Source of the DNA: Exiguobacterium indicum HHS 31
GTDB lineage: Bacteria; Bacillota; Bacilli; Exiguobacteriales; Exiguobacteriaceae
Direction of reading: 5' to 3'
DNA length: 64,000 bases
Assembly (NCBI RefSeq): GCF_001939065.1
Contig: NZ_MPSZ01000001.1
Location: 1,302,001 to 1,366,000 of the forward strand
The notes beneath the pieces are model-generated. The model saw nothing but the letters and a program-made list of their open reading frames with translations, searched no databases and was not told where the DNA came from. Shown here one piece after another: positions 55,897-64,000 of this stretch (its first letter is position 1; each line of letters begins with the position of its first letter). A program made the position numbers and the translations under genes.

Positions 55897-55927
55897 TAAA
55901 CGCCCCTGCGATTCGCAGAGGCGTTTA
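55897..55927. terminator. Terminator of cydAB
   Basis: AAACGCC-CTGCG pairs with CGCAG-GGCGTTT around a 3-nt loop, with a short U-run (TTTAT). Confidence 0.7.
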
Positions 55928-55935
55928 TTCATCCA

Positions 55936-56958
55936 TTATTTTGAGGATTTCCCACGTACATAATCGTTATCGAACAAGAAGAGTCGTAAAATCAAGTACA
56001 ACGCCGGAATCAAGAGTAAGAGTCCGAAGATGAAGACAACGACGAGTGCGGAAGCCATTGTTTCGTTAACGACCGCTTTGTTGATATCGATATATGGATA
56101 CAAGATATATGGTAAGTGCGTATAACCGTAACCGAACCATGCCACTCCATACTGTAGCATGACCGCGACGAAAGCAATTCCGTAATTCTTCTTCATGTAG
56201 ACGAGTGTCACCGCAACAAGGAAGAAGATGAAACTAGCAGCGAACCACCACCAGTTCCCGTTTAAGATGTTCTCATAGTGCCATGCCGCTTGATTTTTCA
56301 ATCCAAAGAAAACGAGTGCACAGACTAGAATCGTTGGACCACTCCAGAAGAGTGCCCATTTACGAATTAGCGGAGTAGCCCCTTCATCCTTCGCTTTATC
56401 TGCGTAGAACAAGAGGAACATCGCACTGATATAGAGGACGGATACGATAGCGAGTGCTACGACCGACCAAGAGTAAAAGTTCGTAAATAATTTTGTTCCT
56501 AAAAACTCGACTGTTTCATTCGTTTTACGAATGAATCCACCTTGACTGATCGTCAAAGTCGTTGACATCGCCGCCGGAATCAATAGACCAGTTGCTCCAT
56601 ATAAGAACGTATAGAACATGCTGTCGTTTGATCCATAATTGGCAAATGCATAGAAGCTACCACGAATCGCAATTAATACGAGAACGATTGAGGCTGGCAC
56701 GAGCAGTGCCGTACCGAAATAATAAGCGGTATCCGGGAAGAACCCGACTAGTCCGACGAAGAAGAATACGAAGAAGACATTCGTTACCTCCCACACTGGT
56801 GAGAGATAACGAAGAATCAATCGATTCGTTAAATGATCCCGCTTCGTATATTTTGAATAAAAGGCGTAAAATCCAGCACCGAAGTCAATTGAGGCAACGA
56901 TGAGATATCCGTACAGGAAAGTCCAAAGGACCGTAATTCCTAGTGTTTGAACGTCCAA
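55936..56958 (-). CDS. cydB: Cytochrome bd oxidase subunit II
   Basis: CydB pairs with CydA in the high-affinity bd quinol oxidase. The 340-aa product has eight or nine transmembrane helices and the family start TVLWTFLYGYLIVASIDFGAGFYAF. It follows cydA by 12 bp. Confidence 0.94.
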   Translation of the reverse strand: MDVQTLGITVLWTFLYGYLIVASIDFGAGFYAFYSKYTKRDHLTNRLILRYLSPVWEVTNVFFVFFFVGLVGFFPDTAYYFGTALLVPASIVLVLIAIRGSFYAFANYGSNDSMFYTFLYGATGLLIPAAMSTTLTISQGGFIRKTNETVEFLGTKLFTNFYSWSVVALAIVSVLYISAMFLLFYADKAKDEGATPLIRKWALFWSGPTILVCALVFFGLKNQAAWHYENILNGNWWWFAASFIFFLVAVTLVYMKKNYGIAFVAVMLQYGVAWFGYGYTHLPYILYPYIDINKAVVNETMASALVVVFIFGLLLLIPALYLILRLFLFDNDYVRGKSSK

Positions 56959-56970
56959 ATCGTTCCCTCC

Positions 56971-58368
56971 TTACTTGTTATCATCCACGAACATAGCTTC
57001 CCCACGCGCGTGGTGGTTTTCAGCAAGTTCTTGAAGTTCTTTTCCAACCGGGTTTTTCTTGAACATCCGTAATAATACGACTGTACAAATCGTACCGAGC
57101 ATCAAGTACAAGGCACTGAATAGAATCAACATCGGACCAACAGCAGTTGATGTCGTCGCCGCATCTGCTGTCCGCATGATGCCGTACAGTGTCCAAGGTT
57201 GACGACCAATTTCAGCATACATCCAACCTGCTTCAATTGAAATCATCGCCAGAGGTCCACCGATGAAGACACCTCTTAAAATCCATTTGTTATAAGGATT
57301 TAATTTTTTCAAACGGAATGCCAAGATGAACAAGGCAGAGATGGCAGCCAAATACATACCAATCGAAACCATGATATCGAAGAAATAGTGAACGATCAGC
57401 GGTGCTTGATCTTCTTTTGCGAACTCATTTAGACCAATGACTTCTGTATCTGGAGCTCCACCCGCAAGAATTGAGAGTGCATATGGGATTTTGACGGCAC
57501 CCTTGATTTCATAACTGCCGTCTTCTTGCTGATCAAGTATCCCACCGAAGATCAACTCGGCTTCACTTGTCGTTTCAAAATGCCATTCAGCAGCTGCGAG
57601 TTTCTCTGGCTGGTATTTCGCCAAGTATTTCCCTGAGAAGTCCCCGACAAGTGCCGTCGAGAAGGCAAAAATCAATCCAGCCATGACCGTTAAGCGAAGT
57701 GCTTTTTTGTGATACGCTGTTTCCGCTGCCGAGAGTGTTTTTTTACGGAGTAAGTGGAACGCCGCGATTGCCGCCAAGATGAATGCGACTGTTAAATAAG
57801 CCGATACGATGACGTGTGTTGCTTTTGTAGGTGTTGCTGTATTGAACATTGCTTTCAATGGTTCAATTTGCGTTAGCGTTCCGTTGACGATCTTAAATCC
57901 TTCTGGTGAGTTCATGAAGGAGTTGACCGTCGTAATGAAGAATGCTGATGCTGTCGCACCAATGACGACCGGAATCCCGATCAACCAGTGTAACCATGGG
58001 TTTTTGAACCGATCCCACGTGTACAGATAAATACCGAGGAAAATCGCTTCAAAGAAGAATGCGAATGTTTCCATAAATAGCGGTAGTGCGATCGTTTGAC
58101 CAGCCACTTGCATGAGTGACGGCCAAAGTAGTGATAATTGCAATCCGATGGCCGTCCCTGTCACGACACCGACTGCGACGGTAACGACGTATCCACGCGT
58201 CCACCGTCTTGCTAATAAAATATAATCCGGATCTTTGCGTTTCAGACCGATGAATTCAGCTGCGAGTACCATGAGTGGTACCCCGACGCCAATCGTCGCG
58301 AATATAATATGAAACGCTAATGTGAGCCCTGTCAACAATCGACTGAGCAATACGGGATCATTGAACAT
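56971..58368 (-). CDS. cydA: Cytochrome bd oxidase subunit I
   Basis: CydA holds hemes b558, b595 and d and oxidises menaquinol. The 465-aa protein has about nine helices, LLTGLTLAFHIIFATIG near the N-terminus (heme ligand His) and the conserved GRQPWTLYGIMRTADA. The Q-loop is the short form usual in Gram-positives. A Rex-like box is upstream. Confidence 0.95.
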   Translation of the reverse strand: MFNDPVLLSRLLTGLTLAFHIIFATIGVGVPLMVLAAEFIGLKRKDPDYILLARRWTRGYVVTVAVGVVTGTAIGLQLSLLWPSLMQVAGQTIALPLFMETFAFFFEAIFLGIYLYTWDRFKNPWLHWLIGIPVVIGATASAFFITTVNSFMNSPEGFKIVNGTLTQIEPLKAMFNTATPTKATHVIVSAYLTVAFILAAIAAFHLLRKKTLSAAETAYHKKALRLTVMAGLIFAFSTALVGDFSGKYLAKYQPEKLAAAEWHFETTSEAELIFGGILDQQEDGSYEIKGAVKIPYALSILAGGAPDTEVIGLNEFAKEDQAPLIVHYFFDIMVSIGMYLAAISALFILAFRLKKLNPYNKWILRGVFIGGPLAMISIEAGWMYAEIGRQPWTLYGIMRTADAATTSTAVGPMLILFSALYLMLGTICTVVLLRMFKKNPVGKELQELAENHHARGEAMFVDDNK

Positions 58369-58449
58369 GTATATAGCCCCCTCTTCCTAAAACATACTTC
58401 TCTATATGGTCTATAACCGTATCATAGAGAACATAACCCTTTATGTCTG

Positions 58450-58479
58450 TTTATAATGTTTGATGTAACAAATTGTTCA
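58450..58479 (-). promoter_or_regulatory. Possible promoter of cydAB
   Basis: On the minus strand TGAACA (58474-58479), 18 bp, TATAAA (58450-58455). The -35 is weak but the Rex-like box lies just upstream. Confidence 0.4.
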
Positions 58480-58486
58480 CATGTGC

Positions 58487-58504
58487 ACGTGATTTTTTTC
58501 ACAA
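58487..58504. promoter_or_regulatory. Rex-like operator upstream of cydA
   Basis: ACGTGATTTTTTTCACAA has the GTGA-N6-TCAC core and one perfect TTCACAA half, 11 of 14 Rex positions. B. subtilis cydABCD is repressed by Rex. The site is about 8 bp upstream of the predicted -35. Confidence 0.55.
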
Positions 58505-58532
58505 AATGTTCGAAAACTCCTATTCTTACATA

Positions 58533-58574
58533 TATAAAAAGCTTTCCCATTCTTGATTTCGAAAGGGAAAGCTT
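58533..58574 (-). terminator. Terminator of the deacetylase gene
   Basis: AAGCTTTCCC (58539-58548) and GGGAAAGCTT (58565-58574) form a perfect 10-bp stem; the minus strand continues TTTATATA. Confidence 0.82.
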
Positions 58575-58602
58575 AATGTCCTTTATTATTTCATAAAACT
58601 TT

Positions 58603-59715
58603 TTAAACATATTCTCGGAAATAATGATCGAGTAAATCAATCACAAATGGAATAGCGGATTCATCTGGATTCAAGGTTGGTTGATGAAGTCCAGATGTCG
58701 GATTGTCGACTCCAAGCCAAAACATCATCCCTGGAATTTCCTTCAACATGAATCCAAAGTCTTCTCCTGTCATTGCTGCATCACATTCAATATAGTTCGC
58801 ATTCATCTTAACGAATGATGAAAATTTATCAACGATGTGTCGGTCATTGACGACCTCGTAATAACGATTTCCGAATTGTAGATCAATCTTGACGCCAAAG
58901 GAAGCTTCGATTCCCCGGATGATGTCACGAACGCGTCGTTCCAGTTTTTCCATGTCTTCCCCGTTGAGTGCGCGCATCGTACCGTCAAGAACTGCTCTAC
59001 CGGCGATGACGTTTTCTCGAATCCCGGCATCGACCTTTCCGATCGTGATGACGCTACAGTTCATCGGATTGATGGATCGGCTGACGATTGTTTGCAATTG
59101 CATGATTAAGGCTGCTTGCGCGACGACCGTATCAATCGTCAAATGAGGAAAGGCCGCGTGACCACTTTGACCATAGATCGTGATATGGACTTCTCGAGCA
59201 CTCGCGAACAAGACGCCGGGACGGCTTGCAATCGTACCGACTGGATACTCCGGTGCGACGTGAAGACCATACATCTCACTTGGACGATATTTTTCAAACA
59301 ACGGACTTTTAATCATCGGTTCTGCCCCGCCCGGACCTTCTTCCGCTGGTTGGAATAAAAAGACGACATCATCCATGACCGGCAATTCAATGATTCGTTT
59401 CATCAATCCCAACGCAATCGACGTGTGCATATCGTGACCACAGGCATGCATGAAGCCTGGATGTTCCGAGCAAAATGGAAGACCTGTCGCTTCTTCGATT
59501 GGTAACCCATCAATGTCTGCCCGGTATCCAATCGTCCGATTTCCAGTCAATCCTTTCACTCGAACGAAAACACCCGTTTCAAACGTGTCATACGTGACAC
59601 GATCTGGTGGATAAGCACGAATTTGTTCCAATATAAAAGCTTGCGTCTTAAATTCCTTGAACCCTGGTTCTGGTATTTTATGAAGCGCGCGCCGCATTTC
59701 AATGGCGTATTCCAT
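58603..59715 (-). CDS. ykuR: N-acetyldiaminopimelate deacetylase (YkuR, M20 family)
   Basis: The predicted enzyme removes acetyl from N-acetyl-LL-diaminopimelate in lysine/DAP synthesis. The 370-aa protein has the M20 zinc motifs ADIDGLPI, MHACGHDMH and QPAEEGPGGA, and the late AAMTGEDFGFML. It closely matches B. subtilis YkuR, including the ELHKIPE-like start (RALHKIPEPGF). It overlaps the 3' end of ccpC by 17 bp. The partner dapH (ykuQ), which precedes ykuR in B. subtilis, is not here. Confidence 0.88.
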   Translation of the reverse strand: MEYAIEMRRALHKIPEPGFKEFKTQAFILEQIRAYPPDRVTYDTFETGVFVRVKGLTGNRTIGYRADIDGLPIEEATGLPFCSEHPGFMHACGHDMHTSIALGLMKRIIELPVMDDVVFLFQPAEEGPGGAEPMIKSPLFEKYRPSEMYGLHVAPEYPVGTIASRPGVLFASAREVHITIYGQSGHAAFPHLTIDTVVAQAALIMQLQTIVSRSINPMNCSVITIGKVDAGIRENVIAGRAVLDGTMRALNGEDMEKLERRVRDIIRGIEASFGVKIDLQFGNRYYEVVNDRHIVDKFSSFVKMNANYIECDAAMTGEDFGFMLKEIPGMMFWLGVDNPTSGLHQPTLNPDESAIPFVIDLLDHYFREYV

Positions 59716-60589
59716 CTGACTGACTTCCTCCTTCTTCTTTTACGATATCCCAAAATGCTTGAACTTGTTTTAGTTCAAGCATCGATTCCGTAGACAAAAT
59801 CCATGTATCTCGCTTTAATACCTTTCCAGATGATGTTTTTAACGGAAGCTGCATGACTTCATTTGATTGTTGGATCGTCGATTCGGGTAAAATCGCAAAT
59901 CCAATTCCATGTAGAGCCATCTGCTTACATGTCTCGATTTGATCGACGACCAGCGTCCGCGATGGCGGACTTGCGAACCGATCTTGCCACCATTCTAAAA
60001 TTTCTTGATAGTACGTTGAATCACTCTTGAACTGGATGAATGGTCGATCCGTCACGCGTAACTGTTCGATTGACGTCAACTCACTATCGACTAAATAGAG
60101 CGGATCCGAGAAAAGACGTTCTTTAACACCTTTCCAGTCCGGGTTTCCACGAATGATCCCGATATGAAAATGTTCCTCTAACATATGACGCATCATCTCA
60201 CTGGACCATCCCGTGACGAGCTGAACACGGACATGCGGATAACGCTCAACGAATCGTTTCAAGACACGCGGGAGCCAGTATTGTCCCATGATGGAAGCGA
60301 CGGCAATTCGAAGCGTTCCATAAACAGCACCCTCTTCTGCCGTCAATTCACTTTTTAACTCAAGTTCCTTCCGATTCATCTCTTTTGCGAGACCGATTAC
60401 TTTTTCTCCTTGTGGTGTGATGCTTAACCCACGCGATGAACGAATGAATAACTTTGTTCCCCAGCGTCTTTCAATCGCAACGAGACGTTGACTAAGTGCA
60501 GGTTGCGAGACGAATAATCGTTCAGCAGCGCGCCTCATATTCAATTCTTCCGATAAGGTGATCAACATTTCCATTTCCGACACTTGCAA
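59699..60589 (-). CDS. ccpC: LysR regulator CcpC
   Basis: CcpC senses citrate and represses citrate synthase and aconitase genes in B. subtilis. The 296-aa LysR protein has the HTH block NMRRAAERLFVSQPALSQRL and the effector domain stretches RIAVASIMGQYWLPRVLKRF, GWSSEMMRHML, IGIIRGNPDWKG, FIQFKSDSTYYQEI and VDQIETCKQMALHGIG. These match CcpC more than general LysR proteins. In B. subtilis ccpC (ykuM) is also near ykuR. Confidence 0.9.
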   Translation of the reverse strand: MQVSEMEMLITLSEELNMRRAAERLFVSQPALSQRLVAIERRWGTKLFIRSSRGLSITPQGEKVIGLAKEMNRKELELKSELTAEEGAVYGTLRIAVASIMGQYWLPRVLKRFVERYPHVRVQLVTGWSSEMMRHMLEEHFHIGIIRGNPDWKGVKERLFSDPLYLVDSELTSIEQLRVTDRPFIQFKSDSTYYQEILEWWQDRFASPPSRTLVVDQIETCKQMALHGIGFAILPESTIQQSNEVMQLPLKTSSGKVLKRDTWILSTESMLELKQVQAFWDIVKEEGGSQSDGIRH

Positions 60590-60654
60590 TGTGAGATTCG
60601 ACTCCTCATGATATAAGATGGCATTAGTTTAACACGTTAGAAAGGACGATACAT

Positions 60655-61050
60655 ATGACACGCTATCATTTTATGTTCATCATCTCAACGATTGCAACGC
60701 TTGGCAGTCTCTATTTCAGTGAAATTCGTGGATTCATCCCCTGCCCTCTCTGTTGGTGGCAACGACTATTCATGTATACGACTGCCTTTTATTTGCTCAT
60801 CTCGCTATTCCGGTCGAAAACGATTGATCCACTCTTCGTCCGCCTGTATGTGCTTGCTGGCTTTGGTGTCGCCTTGTACCACGTCATTCTTGAGCGCTTA
60901 CCCGATGGCGAAGCGTTATGTACAAGCGGCTGTCTCATCAAATGGGTCAACTATTTTGGTTTCTTGACGATTCCGATGATGAGTCTCATTGCCTTTACAT
61001 TACTCTTGATTCTAGCGTTCTATCCAGCACGTTCGAACAATGAAGCGTAA
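60655..61050 (+). CDS. bdbC: DsbB-type thiol-disulfide oxidoreductase (BdbC)
   Basis: BdbC passes electrons from a DsbA-like partner to quinone, forming disulfides in exported proteins. The 131-aa membrane protein has four helices and the DsbB cysteines: CPLC (residues 30-33) near helix 2 and CTSGC (about 90-94) in the second loop. No bdbD-like thioredoxin is next to it in this window. Confidence 0.9.
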   Translation: MTRYHFMFIISTIATLGSLYFSEIRGFIPCPLCWWQRLFMYTTAFYLLISLFRSKTIDPLFVRLYVLAGFGVALYHVILERLPDGEALCTSGCLIKWVNYFGFLTIPMMSLIAFTLLLILAFYPARSNNEA

Positions 61051-61055
61051 GATAC

Positions 61056-61088
61056 AAAAAAGAGAAGTCGATTCGACTTCTCTTTTTT
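61056..61088. terminator. Bidirectional terminator between bdbC and the FAD oxidoreductase
   Basis: AAAAAAGAGAAGTCGA and TCGACTTCTCTTTTTT form a long palindrome with T-runs on both strands. Confidence 0.92.
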
Positions 61089-61098
61089 GTCGTTTGAT

Positions 61099-62370
61099 TC
61101 ACGCCCAGCGATTGAAGACGCTGACGGCGCTTGAGAACGCAAGCTCTGAGAGCTGTCCTGTACCTTCACACCAGTCCCCGACGAAAGCGACACCTGCATG
61201 ATCCGGAATATGAGTCGCAAGCGGCGCTTGACCCATTTTCCATTTGATTTCTTGTACGACTGCTCGTTTGATCGTTCGTTCTGCGACGATACGTTGTCGC
61301 CAATCTGCAAAATGAACGTCAAGCATCTGTTCGATTCCTGTTCGGACATGTCCAATATAATCAGGATCCTCAAGTCGATCGTGTTCAAGGTAGGCGATTG
61401 CTTGAAGGACTTGACCATCCTTCGGTGCAAGACTTGCATCATAATGCGATAAATCCGTGATGAACGCTCGATGCGAACGGTCGTAGATGTATGAATACGG
61501 TGTTTGAATATACGGATGAAGTCCAAGATCATACACGAATACTTCTACCGGTTCATGACTTGCATATGGTGTAACAAATCGCTGAATGGCAGTGGGGGTC
61601 GCCATTTTTAAGATTTCACGCGGTGGGACGGCAAAGATGATCCGTTCGACGTTCCATTCTTGTTTCTTTCGATCACGTACTAAGAATCCGGTCTTAGTCG
61701 ATTCGACTGCTGTTATTTTTGTTTTTTTTAGGATCTCTCCGCGGTTTTCTAGGATGATCCGTTCCAACTCCTGAACTAACCCTTGCCATCCACCTTCGAT
61801 GTATGAGACAGGCTTGCGCGTCCGAAAAAGTTTTTGATAATACTCGAAATAGACGTCTGACGGAATTTTTTCGGGTTCTGCCGTAAAAAAGTTCGTTGAG
61901 GCCAAATCAAGCATCAACTGTGCCACTTGTTCATCGACTCGTTCTGTTTTTAACCATTGCCCGATTGATTGTTGCGGATCCCCTCGTTCGACTCGTAAAA
62001 TCGTTTTAATGATTTCCCATGTGAAACGTACTTTGTTCGTTCCTTCGATGACTTCTGTTTTCAATAATCCCCAGGCATTCGCAGGAATTGCCGTCAAATG
62101 ACCTGAAAACTCATATTTCGCACGACTTGCTGAGAAATCCAGCCACGTCACTTCGATACCGAGCTGTTTCGTTAATTTGCGAAGAATCGATTGATCGCGT
62201 CCATAAATCGCATGAGCACCGTAATTAAACGTAAATCCTTTTACGGTTTGAGAGGTGGCACGTCCTCCAAGTAATCCCGCATCCCAGAGCGTGACCGGCG
62301 TTCCTTGTTTTGCGAATAATGCCGCTGCCGTCAAGCCGGATAACCCTCCACCTATGATACCAATCGTCAT
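61099..62370 (-). CDS. FAD-dependent amine oxidase/phytoene desaturase-like protein
   Basis: The 423-aa flavoprotein has the dinucleotide loop IGIIGGGLSGLTAAALFAKQG with a following acidic/polar segment, YGAHAIYG near residue 50 and a C-terminal FAD closure VAFVGDWCEGTGQLSELAFSS. It fits the broad NAD(P)-binding amine oxidase superfamily (phytoene desaturase, protoporphyrinogen oxidase and relatives). The substrate is not evident, and no carotenoid partner lies nearby. It stands between bdbC and nadE. Confidence 0.75.
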   Translation of the reverse strand: MTIGIIGGGLSGLTAAALFAKQGTPVTLWDAGLLGGRATSQTVKGFTFNYGAHAIYGRDQSILRKLTKQLGIEVTWLDFSASRAKYEFSGHLTAIPANAWGLLKTEVIEGTNKVRFTWEIIKTILRVERGDPQQSIGQWLKTERVDEQVAQLMLDLASTNFFTAEPEKIPSDVYFEYYQKLFRTRKPVSYIEGGWQGLVQELERIILENRGEILKKTKITAVESTKTGFLVRDRKKQEWNVERIIFAVPPREILKMATPTAIQRFVTPYASHEPVEVFVYDLGLHPYIQTPYSYIYDRSHRAFITDLSHYDASLAPKDGQVLQAIAYLEHDRLEDPDYIGHVRTGIEQMLDVHFADWRQRIVAERTIKRAVVQEIKWKMGQAPLATHIPDHAGVAFVGDWCEGTGQLSELAFSSAVSVFNRWA

Positions 62371-62438
62371 ACTCCCGCCTCCTCAATCGTCATTTCTTTT
62401 CTTTTCCCATAACGATTGAAGAAGAATCGAAGAACATG

Positions 62439-62473
62439 AAAAAAGGCGCGATTTCAATCTTGAAATCACGCCT
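62439..62473 (-). terminator. Terminator of nadE
   Basis: AGGCG-GATTTCA pairs with TGAAATC-CGCCT around a 4-nt loop; the minus strand ends in TTTTTT. Confidence 0.9.
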
Positions 62474-62485
62474 CCTTATTTTGGA

Positions 62486-63304
62486 TTATGCTTTCCACCA
62501 TTCATCGAGTGGTGAGACCGGCATATGATGCTTGTGTCCAACACGTTTATACTGCGTCTCTAACTTTTCTTGACTTGCTTCTGAAATCGTCTTTCCTTCC
62601 AAGTAGTCATCGATTTCTTCATATGTCATACCAAGTGCCACTTCGTCTGGTAGTGCCGGACGATTTTCCTCAAGGTCTGCTGTCGGAACTTTTTCAATCA
62701 AGACTTCTGGTGCGTTCAAGTAACGTAACAGTTGTTTCCCTTGCCGTTTATTCAGTCCTGTCAATGGCGTCAAATCACATGCACCATCACCGTGTTTCGT
62801 GTAGAATCCCGTCACGAATTCAGCTGCATGATCCGTTCCAACGACTAAACAGCCATAATGAGCAGCTAAATCATATTGGCTTTTCATTCGCTCCCGCGCT
62901 TTCGTATTTCCTTTACTAAAGTCGGAAAGTTCTGCACCTGTCGCTTCTTTGAACGCCTGCATCGATGCTTCGACTGCTGGTTTAATGTTCACACGAAGCG
63001 AATGATCCGGTTGAATGAACGTCAAGGCTGTCTGTGCGTCTGCTTCATCTTGTTGTTCCCCGTAAGGCAAGCGGACCGCATAAAATGCGACATCTTTCCC
63101 CTCTTCTTTTCGCAACTCTTCAACTGCCAGTTGGCACAGACGACCTGCGAGCGAAGAATCTTGTCCCCCTGAGATGCCCAATACGAATCCTTTTGCTCCT
63201 GTATGGTTGAGATACGCTTTCAAGAAGGCTACCCGCTCGTTTACTTCTTGTGCTGGGTCAATGACAGGCTTTACTCCTGTTACTTGGATGATTTCTTTTT
63301 GCAT
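62486..63304 (-). CDS. nadE: NH3-dependent NAD synthetase
   Basis: NadE amidates deamido-NAD with ammonia and ATP. The 272-aa protein has the PP-loop [40 protein letters not shown] and [14 protein letters not shown], typical of the ammonia-dependent enzyme with no glutaminase domain. ATG at 63304 has AAGGAG upstream; GTG at 63316 overlaps that site. Confidence 0.96.
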   Translation of the reverse strand: MQKEIIQVTGVKPVIDPAQEVNERVAFLKAYLNHTGAKGFVLGISGGQDSSLAGRLCQLAVEELRKEEGKDVAFYAVRLPYGEQQDEADAQTALTFIQPDHSLRVNIKPAVEASMQAFKEATGAELSDFSKGNTKARERMKSQYDLAAHYGCLVVGTDHAAEFVTGFYTKHGDGACDLTPLTGLNKRQGKQLLRYLNAPEVLIEKVPTADLEENRPALPDEVALGMTYEEIDDYLEGKTISEASQEKLETQYKRVGHKHHMPVSPLDEWWKA

Positions 63305-63337
63305 GAATCGCTTCACTCCTTCACATTGTGTTGATCG

Positions 63338-63784
63338 TCATTTTGAATCAATCATTTGTTGATCCGTCGTTTGTTTTGCACTTGCTCCCTTGAATTGACG
63401 GATTGTCGATACGCGAACTTCCGTGCTATCACCTAAAGAGGAGATTGGTAATTCAACCGTATACTGTTTCGTTTCATGTTTCGTGAACGTATCTTTTTCA
63501 ATCGCTTGCGTGAATACTTGCTCTTTCTCAAAATCATACGTTACGTGTTGTTTCGCATCAATCAATTGAGCCTGAAAACGTTGTGAGGAAGGATACGTCA
63601 CGTTCACACTGTGATCATTTGGATTCGTTAAAGAAATGTCTAATTGCATCATGTCGTCCTGCTTTGTCGTTTTGACTGCGATCCGAATCGGTTCGTTCGT
63701 AGTTGTTGTTGCCTGTTGTTTCTTTTCTTGGCAACCTGCTAAACAAACAGAAAGCAGTAGCAGAATGAAAACGAGACGTTTCAT
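63338..63784 (-). CDS. Lipoprotein with a BsuPI-like proteinase-inhibitor domain
   Basis: The 148-aa product has a lipoprotein signal (LLLSVCLAGCQE) and a Thr/Asn spacer, then a single beta-sandwich domain. The sequence LDISLTNPNDHSVNVTYPSS, then RFQAQLIDA and FEKEQVFTQAIEKDTFT fits the BsuPI family (intracellular proteinase inhibitor of B. subtilis), but here it is exported and lipid-anchored. ATG at 63784 follows AAAGGAGGGA. Confidence 0.75.
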   Translation of the reverse strand: MKRLVFILLLLSVCLAGCQEKKQQATTTTNEPIRIAVKTTKQDDMMQLDISLTNPNDHSVNVTYPSSQRFQAQLIDAKQHVTYDFEKEQVFTQAIEKDTFTKHETKQYTVELPISSLGDSTEVRVSTIRQFKGASAKQTTDQQMIDSK

Positions 63785-63819
63785 CTCATCCCTCCTTTTA
63801 TCTCTAATAATTTTATCAC

Positions 63820-63851
63820 AAAAAAAGCGAGAGAGGATTCTCCTCTCTCGC
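63820..63851 (-). terminator. Terminator of the partial gene at the window end
   Basis: GCGAGAGAGGA pairs with TCCTCTCTCGC around a 3-nt loop; the minus strand ends in TTTTTTT. It sits between the partial gene and the BsuPI lipoprotein gene. Confidence 0.9.
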
Positions 63852-63863
63852 ACGGTTATTCAC

Positions 63864-64000
63864 TTATGCCACAGGTAAAGTCGATGGATTCATCTTGAAT
63901 GAAAACAATTGCTCTAGTCCTGTCGCAAACAGTTCGTCACAAATATCCTCTGCCGCGTTTGCTGGTGCGACTAATGTAATCGTACGACTGTCGATTGTTT
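63864..64000 (-). CDS. Unidentified protein, C-terminal 44 residues only
   Basis: An open frame enters from the right edge and stops at 63864-63866. It ends ITLVAPANAAEDICDELF and SFKMNPSTLPVA. The frame is followed by a strong terminator, so it is a real gene end. Too little is visible to assign a family. Confidence 0.6.
   Translation of the reverse strand, partial: TIDSRTITLVAPANAAEDICDELFATGLEQLFSFKMNPSTLPVA

Noticed and set aside
58422-58640. 72-aa minus-strand frame
   Set aside because: It runs through the strong terminator hairpin and the cydA promoter region and lacks a good ribosome-binding site.

Overview
The window is a conserved core-chromosome segment of a Bacillales-type Bacillota, most likely Exiguobacterium. 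The genus is an inference from protein style, GC of roughly half, and gene order. Supporting points are the bacillithiol gene bshC, the caa3 oxidase set, RNase J1, RNA polymerase epsilon (rpoY), YlbF/YlbG, KtrC and CcpC. Gene order follows the B. subtilis stretch from the rnjA-pdh-speA region through yla, ftsW-pycA and cta to ylb and ftsZ, read here mostly on the minus strand. Sporulation-linked neighbours such as spoVD, spoVE and ylbJ are absent, which fits a non-sporulating relative. I found no tRNA, rRNA, IS element, prophage or CRISPR.

Layout. 1-11.7 kb is the division and cell-wall (dcw) cluster in transcription order rsmH-ftsL-pbpB-murF-mraY-murD-murG-divIB-ftsA-ftsZ; ftsZ is cut by the window start. 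mraZ, murE, murB and an ftsW/spoVE gene are not in it. 11.8-19.6 kb holds bshC, a DUF3397 membrane protein, panE, the yceD-rpmF operon, tmcAL (opposite strand), sepM, coaD, rsmD, ylbG and ylbF. 19.6-21.3 kb is less familiar: an uncharacterised ATP-grasp protein, a YugN-like protein and a small Asp23/Gls24-like protein. 21.3-29.5 kb is the caa3 oxidase locus: Sco1 copper chaperone, CtaM-like DUF420 protein, CtaG, CtaF, CtaE, CtaD, CtaC (with fused cytochrome c), CtaB and divergent CtaA. 29.6-35.7 kb has a DNA photolyase, pyruvate carboxylase and ftsW. 35.8-43.8 kb is the yla region (ylaN, phoH-like ylaK, ylaL, ylaI, ylaH, typA, ylaF) with an inserted PQQ-type sugar dehydrogenase lipoprotein, then an inositol-monophosphatase-family gene. 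44-46.4 kb has yktA, a speA-type decarboxylase and a DUF3055 gene. 46.4-51.3 kb is pdhABCD. 51.7-55.8 kb has def, rnjA, rpoY, a HAD phosphatase and ktrC. 55.9-58.4 kb is cydAB. 58.6-64 kb has an N-acetyl-diaminopimelate deacetylase, ccpC, a bdbC-like gene, an FAD oxidoreductase, nadE, a BsuPI-domain lipoprotein and the 3' end of an unknown gene.

How it fits together. The window links peptidoglycan precursor synthesis and septation (mur/fts) with aerobic energy metabolism (pyc, pdh, caa3 and bd oxidases, heme A synthesis). The most interesting regulatory signal is a recurring GTGA-N6-TCAC palindrome upstream of pdhA, between the divergent ctaA and ctaB, and upstream of cydA. These match the Rex/Fnr (CRP-family) operator style and suggest one redox sensor acting on three respiratory loci. 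The function of the ATP-grasp gene beside ylbF is the most open protein question. I see no convincing sign of a wholly new multi-gene system.
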